DNA of 7,948 nt, taken from assembly GCA_035286665.1 (NCBI GenBank), contig DATECY010000147.1, positions 1-7,948 of the forward strand. The letters run 5' to 3'. This document shows positions 6,144-7,948 of the stretch, piece after piece. The stretch is from RBG-16-68-21 sp035286665 (GTDB lineage Bacteria; Actinomycetota; Acidimicrobiia; Spongiisociales; UBA11373). Each line of letters opens with the position of its first letter. Within the stretch, counting starts at the first letter, position 1. The notes under the pieces were generated by a model. It ran no database searches, was not told the origin of the DNA, and saw only the letters and a program-made list of their open reading frames with translations. The position numbers were made by a program, and so were the translations under genes.

Positions 6144-7220
6144 TCAGCGCTTCTTGCGACGCTTGCGCGGAGGACGGGGAGCCGCCCCGGAGACATCACG
6201 CACCGGCAGAACGCGTTCGGCGGTGGCGGTGACTGCGGGCCGAGGAGCGACCCGAGCATCGGAGTCTTCCTCGCCCCCGCGCCGCTCGAGACGACGCCGG
6301 ATGCGAATCCACTTCTCCTCGCCTTCCTTCCACACGCCGAGCATCGGTGCGGCAAGGAAGATGGACGAATAGGTGCCGGTGGCAACACCGATGAAGAGCG
6401 CGAGCGCGAACTCGCGGAGCGTCGTGGCACCGAGCAGGAACGACCCGACGAACAACAGGCTCCCGATCGGCAAGAGGCTGGTGAGCGACGTGTTCACCGA
6501 CCGCATGAGCACCTGATTCATCGACATGTTGACCAGAGCCGAGAACGTGTGGCGATCGCCGCGTTCGAGGATGTTCTCCTCCAGCTTGTCGAACACCACG
6601 ACCGTGTCGTAGAGCGAGTACCCCAAGATGGTGAGAATGGCGATCACCGTGGCCGGAGACACCTCGAAGCCGACGAGGGCGTAGATGCCCGCGGTGAAGA
6701 TGAGGTCGTGGCCGAGGGCGAGCAATGCGGTCGCCGCCATCTTCCATTCCATCCGCCACGTGATGAACAGGGCGACGACGATGAGGAAGATGATCAGAGC
6801 GCGCAGAGCCGAGGCTGCGATCGAACTACCGAAGGTCGGGCCGACCGACTGGCGACTCGCCTCCGCGGGGTCCACCCCGGCGAGCGTGGCCACCGACTGG
6901 ACGACGGCGTCCTCATCGGCGGGGCTGAGCTGGGACGTCTGCACGCGCAGTCCCGCACCGCCGCCGGTGCTCTGCACCTTGGCACCGACGATGCCGAGCG
7001 CCTCGATCGCCGAGCGCACCTCACCGACCACGGCACCACTCGGGTTCTCCATCTCGACGAGCGTCCCCCCCTTGAAGTCGACGCCCAGGTTCAGGTGACG
7101 GATGGCAAGGGCACCGATCGACACCACGACGATGACGAGCGACGCCGTGAACCAGCGGCGACGACCGCCGTAGAAGTCGAAGGTGGTGGTGCCGTGATAG
7201 AGATCCCGCCACACGCTCAT
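6144..7220 (-). CDS. secF: Protein translocase subunit SecF
   Basis: The 358-aa membrane protein partners SecD and uses the proton gradient to complete export of preproteins through SecYEG. Six hydrophobic segments are visible: about 24-41, 137-157, 163-184, 188-208, 246-264 and 270-293. A periplasmic-type P4 domain lies between the first two, opening with NLGVDFKGGTLVEM (44-57). D205 in GYSLYDTVVVFDKLEENI and R240 in MRSVNTSLTSLLP match the spacing of the charged TM residues needed for proton flow in Thermus SecDF; that correspondence is my alignment by eye. The C-terminus is a 60-residue polar tail ending RKRRKKR, with no predicted fold, as in many actinobacterial SecF. The start has a strong GGAGGT with 6-nt spacing and overlaps the secD stop as ATGA. 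Confidence 0.97.
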   Translation of the reverse strand: MSVWRDLYHGTTTFDFYGGRRRWFTASLVIVVVSIGALAIRHLNLGVDFKGGTLVEMENPSGAVVGEVRSAIEALGIVGAKVQSTGGGAGLRVQTSQLSPADEDAVVQSVATLAGVDPAEASRQSVGPTFGSSIAASALRALIIFLIVVALFITWRMEWKMAATALLALGHDLIFTAGIYALVGFEVSPATVIAILTILGYSLYDTVVVFDKLEENILERGDRHTFSALVNMSMNQVLMRSVNTSLTSLLPIGSLLFVGSFLLGATTLREFALALFIGVATGTYSSIFLAAPMLGVWKEGEEKWIRIRRRLERRGGEEDSDARVAPRPAVTATAERVLPVRDVSGAAPRPPRKRRKKR

Positions 7221-7948
7221 TTCGCCACCTCCCCCGGAGTACCGGTCGCTCCCCGGATGCTGAACCGACCGCCCTCACCAAACCTGGTGTTGGCGACCAG
7301 CGCCACCGCGGGACGGGTGTAGAACAGCGCGATGAGCACGTCCGTGATGGTGGCGATGCCCAAGGCGAGGGCGAACCCCTTGACCGACCCGGCGGCGAGG
7401 AAGAACAGCAACACCGAGGCGGCGAACGACACGGTGTCGGCGGTGATGAGTGTGTGCAGCGCCCTGGTGAAACCGTGATCGATGGCGGCGCGCAGCGACC
7501 GCCCCTTGTGGACTTCTTCCTTGATCCGCTCGAAATACACGATGTAGGAGTCCGCAGTGATGCCCACCGACACGATGATGCCGGCCACCCCGGCGAGAGT
7601 GAGGGTCACGCCCGACCATGCACTGAGCAGGGAGAAGATGACGAGGACGCTGCTGCCGAAGACGATCAGGCCGATGACGTTGATCAGGCCGAGGGCCCGG
7701 TAGTACAGAATCATCGCCAGCGCCACCAGGATCAAGCCCGCGACTCCCGCGACCAGGCCCGCACTGAGCGAGTCGGAACCCAGTGTCGCCGACACCGACT
7801 GGACGCTCGCCTGGGTGAAGGCGACCGGCAAGGCACCGTATTTGAGCACGACGGCGAGATCGTTGGCTTCCTTCTCCTGGTTGGCAGACGACCCCAATGT
7901 GATGATGGCGGTGGACCCGGAGATGCCGACTGCCGGATCGACGTTCGC
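7217..7948 (-). CDS. secD: Protein translocase subunit SecD, C-terminal part
   Basis: This is the last 243 residues of SecD; the N-terminus, first TM helix and most of the P1 domain lie beyond the window edge. The visible start covers the end of P1 (SGSTAIITLGSSANQEKEA, then VLKYGALPVAFT), a conserved SecD sequence. Five hydrophobic segments follow at about 63-83, 88-109, 114-138, 165-187 and 188-210 of the fragment, corresponding to TM2-TM6. VGITADSYIVYFERIKEEV carries D133, in the position of the conserved TM4 Asp needed for proton coupling; TADSYIVYFER is the actinobacterial form. FTRALHTLITAD fits the family consensus before the fifth segment shown. The stop overlaps the secF start by ATGA. 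Open reading frame continues to the last base, so an upstream start cannot be assigned here. Confidence 0.97.
   Translation of the reverse strand, partial: ANVDPAVGISGSTAIITLGSSANQEKEANDLAVVLKYGALPVAFTQASVQSVSATLGSDSLSAGLVAGVAGLILVALAMILYYRALGLINVIGLIVFGSSVLVIFSLLSAWSGVTLTLAGVAGIIVSVGITADSYIVYFERIKEEVHKGRSLRAAIDHGFTRALHTLITADTVSFAASVLLFFLAAGSVKGFALALGIATITDVLIALFYTRPAVALVANTRFGEGGRFSIRGATGTPGEVAK
7227..7232 (-). promoter_or_regulatory. Shine-Dalgarno sequence of secF
   Basis: GGAGGT followed by GGCGAA and ATG is the best ribosome-binding site in the window. It lies within the last codons of secD and supports secF initiation at 7220. By contrast apt, rel and the first prepilin have no comparable site. 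Confidence 0.85.

Noticed and set aside
6101..6430. N-terminal extension of apt to 6430
   Set aside because: The added 110 residues overlap secF in another frame, are low-complexity Arg/Ser/Pro, and Apt homology begins exactly at the ATG at 6100.

Overview
The window is GC-rich and every gene I can support lies on the minus strand, so transcription runs from high to low coordinates. The order secD-secF-apt-rel is the arrangement typical of Actinomycetota. Actinobacterial-style SecD sequence (TADSYIVYFER) and a long threonine linker (TTTT-VPG-TTT) in a secreted protein suggest a member of Acidimicrobiia or a close relative. That class-level placement is inference.

Region 7948-6144 holds the 3' part of secD and all of secF, joined by an ATGA overlap. 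They encode the membrane complex that uses the proton gradient to pull proteins out of the SecYEG channel. A 43-bp gap follows, with a GC hairpin and a TACAAT -10 element placed so that transcription should start on the first base of the apt start codon (a predicted leaderless mRNA). Region 6100-3400 holds apt (adenine salvage) and rel (bifunctional (p)ppGpp synthetase/hydrolase), overlapping by 8 nt. Both enzymes concern purine nucleotide balance.

A 223-bp intergenic region (3177-3399) separates this housekeeping block from a tight three-gene cassette. The intergenic region holds a perfect 4x7-bp repeat, a possible sigma-28/WhiG-like promoter, and two mutually exclusive short dyads just before the first start codon. 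No convincing terminator was found there.

The cassette (3176 to beyond position 1) encodes three prepilin-like proteins in sequence. The first is a 548-aa pilin with apparent beta-sandwich domains on both sides of a threonine linker. The second is a 217-aa PilW/PulJ-like minor pilin. The third is a larger PilX/GspK-like pilin without the usual Glu5, cut by the window edge. ATGA and 8-nt overlaps suggest coupled translation. The likely job is a minor-pilin or tip complex of a type IV pilus or related secretion pseudopilus, with the first protein presenting a large, possibly adhesive, head. Most of the window is ordinary housekeeping sequence. The pilin cassette and its leader are the least explained part; I saw nothing here that proves a wholly new system.
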